This document shows positions 63,688 to 64,000 of a stretch of 64,000 nt of DNA, in pieces. The stretch covers positions 248,001-312,000 of the forward strand of contig NZ_WSJB01000018.1 in assembly GCF_009763255.1 (NCBI RefSeq). The letters run 5' to 3'. The position numbers were made by a program, and so were the translations under genes. Below the pieces are notes generated by a model, which ran no database searches, was not told the DNA's origin, and was given only the letters and a program-made list of their open reading frames with translations. The first letter of the stretch is position 1. Every line of letters begins with the position of its first letter. This DNA comes from Bordetella sp. 02P26C-1 (GTDB lineage: Bacteria > Pseudomonadota > Gammaproteobacteria > Burkholderiales > Burkholderiaceae_B).

Positions 63688-64000
63688 TCAACCCACCGGC
63701 AACAGGAACATCGCCGCCGCGACCGCGGTGGGCACCAGTGCGGATATCAACAGCTTGCCCGCCGAAATGGCCTGATCCGGAAAGAACGGCCGCAAGATTG
63801 CGTAACCCGCCGGGTTAGGCGCGTTGGCGATCACGGTCAGACCGCCGCCGGTCACCGCGCCGGCCACCAGCATGTATTGCCAGGCCGCGCTGGAGCCCTC
63901 GACCAGCGAACCCAGATAGGTCAGCGCCGCGTTATCCGTCACCGCGGTCAGAGCGGTCGCGCCGAAGAACAAAACGGTGGGCTCCAGTCCCCCCAGCAGA
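63688..64000 (-). CDS. Putative Na+/H+ antiporter (PF07399-like), C-terminal part
   Basis: The frame is open from the right edge to the stop at 63688, giving about 103 C-terminal residues. DNAALTYLGSLVEG and AGAVTGGGLTVIANAPNPAG are strongly like the PF07399 putative antiporter family, with three hydrophobic segments. The start lies beyond the window. Confidence 0.8.
   Translation of the reverse strand, partial: LLGGLEPTVLFFGATALTAVTDNAALTYLGSLVEGSSAAWQYMLVAGAVTGGGLTVIANAPNPAGYAILRPFFPDQAISAGKLLISALVPTAVAAAMFLLPVG

Overview
The window is a GC-rich (roughly 60-65% by eye) chromosomal segment of a betaproteobacterium, most likely Alcaligenaceae (Bordetella/Achromobacter relatives). The main pointers are birA next to the Bvg-accessory-factor type pantothenate kinase (baf/coaX), two adjacent lpxL paralogues, the dapF-DUF484-xerC and hslVU blocks, a DksA of the type without zinc-finger cysteines, and waaA-waaC beside a polysaccharide locus. 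No search was run, so the family is an inference from gene content. No rRNA, tRNA, insertion sequence, prophage or CRISPR array was seen.

Layout. 1-7.7 kb: a left-edge partial gene of unknown function (-), a HIT protein, an orphan amino-acid binding protein, a Tyr/Pro-rich secreted protein (-), ung, an RhlE-type helicase with a hexapeptide-repeat tail, and a MidA-type methyltransferase. 7.8-17.5 kb: cca and a soluble lytic transglycosylase (-), then a one-carbon/methyl-cycle neighbourhood: fau, metF, a PF04020 membrane protein, ahcY behind an SAH riboswitch, and metK, with a haloacetate dehalogenase and a DUF1289 protein between. 17.7-22.2 kb: lpxL-lpxL-dapF-DUF484-xerC (+). 22.2-26.8 kb: a zinc-homeostasis block (ZnuD-like receptor, Zur, His-rich CobW GTPase, DksA) with twin Zur-like operators. 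27-37 kb: hslVU behind a sigma-32 type promoter, a CusF-like protein, a PduO-type adenosyltransferase, lipA-lipB-DUF493-dat-dacC (-), a hydrolase, birA-coaX, and a truncated SPOR-type ORF.

37.2-52.8 kb: a surface-polysaccharide locus read on the minus strand. WecA/WbpL-like initiation enzyme, ManC, Wzm/Wzt exporter, a capsule-type transferase fused to a coiled coil, a 1364-residue protein with three glycosyltransferase modules, and two more GT4 enzymes lie between the SPOR remnant and waaA-waaC. The set fits an ABC-transporter-dependent, probably mannose-containing, O-antigen whose chain end is capped and then recognised by the Wzt C-terminal domain. An O-acyltransferase lies just beyond. 55-64 kb: CoxG-like protein, MFS and EamA transporters (+), then clsB and its nuclease-family partner, aspS, DUF502, fmdB and the C-terminus of a PF07399 antiporter (all -).

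The points most worth a second look are the chain-termination module inside the polysaccharide locus, the zinc block with two inverted operators, and the riboswitch-led ahcY-PF04020-metF unit.
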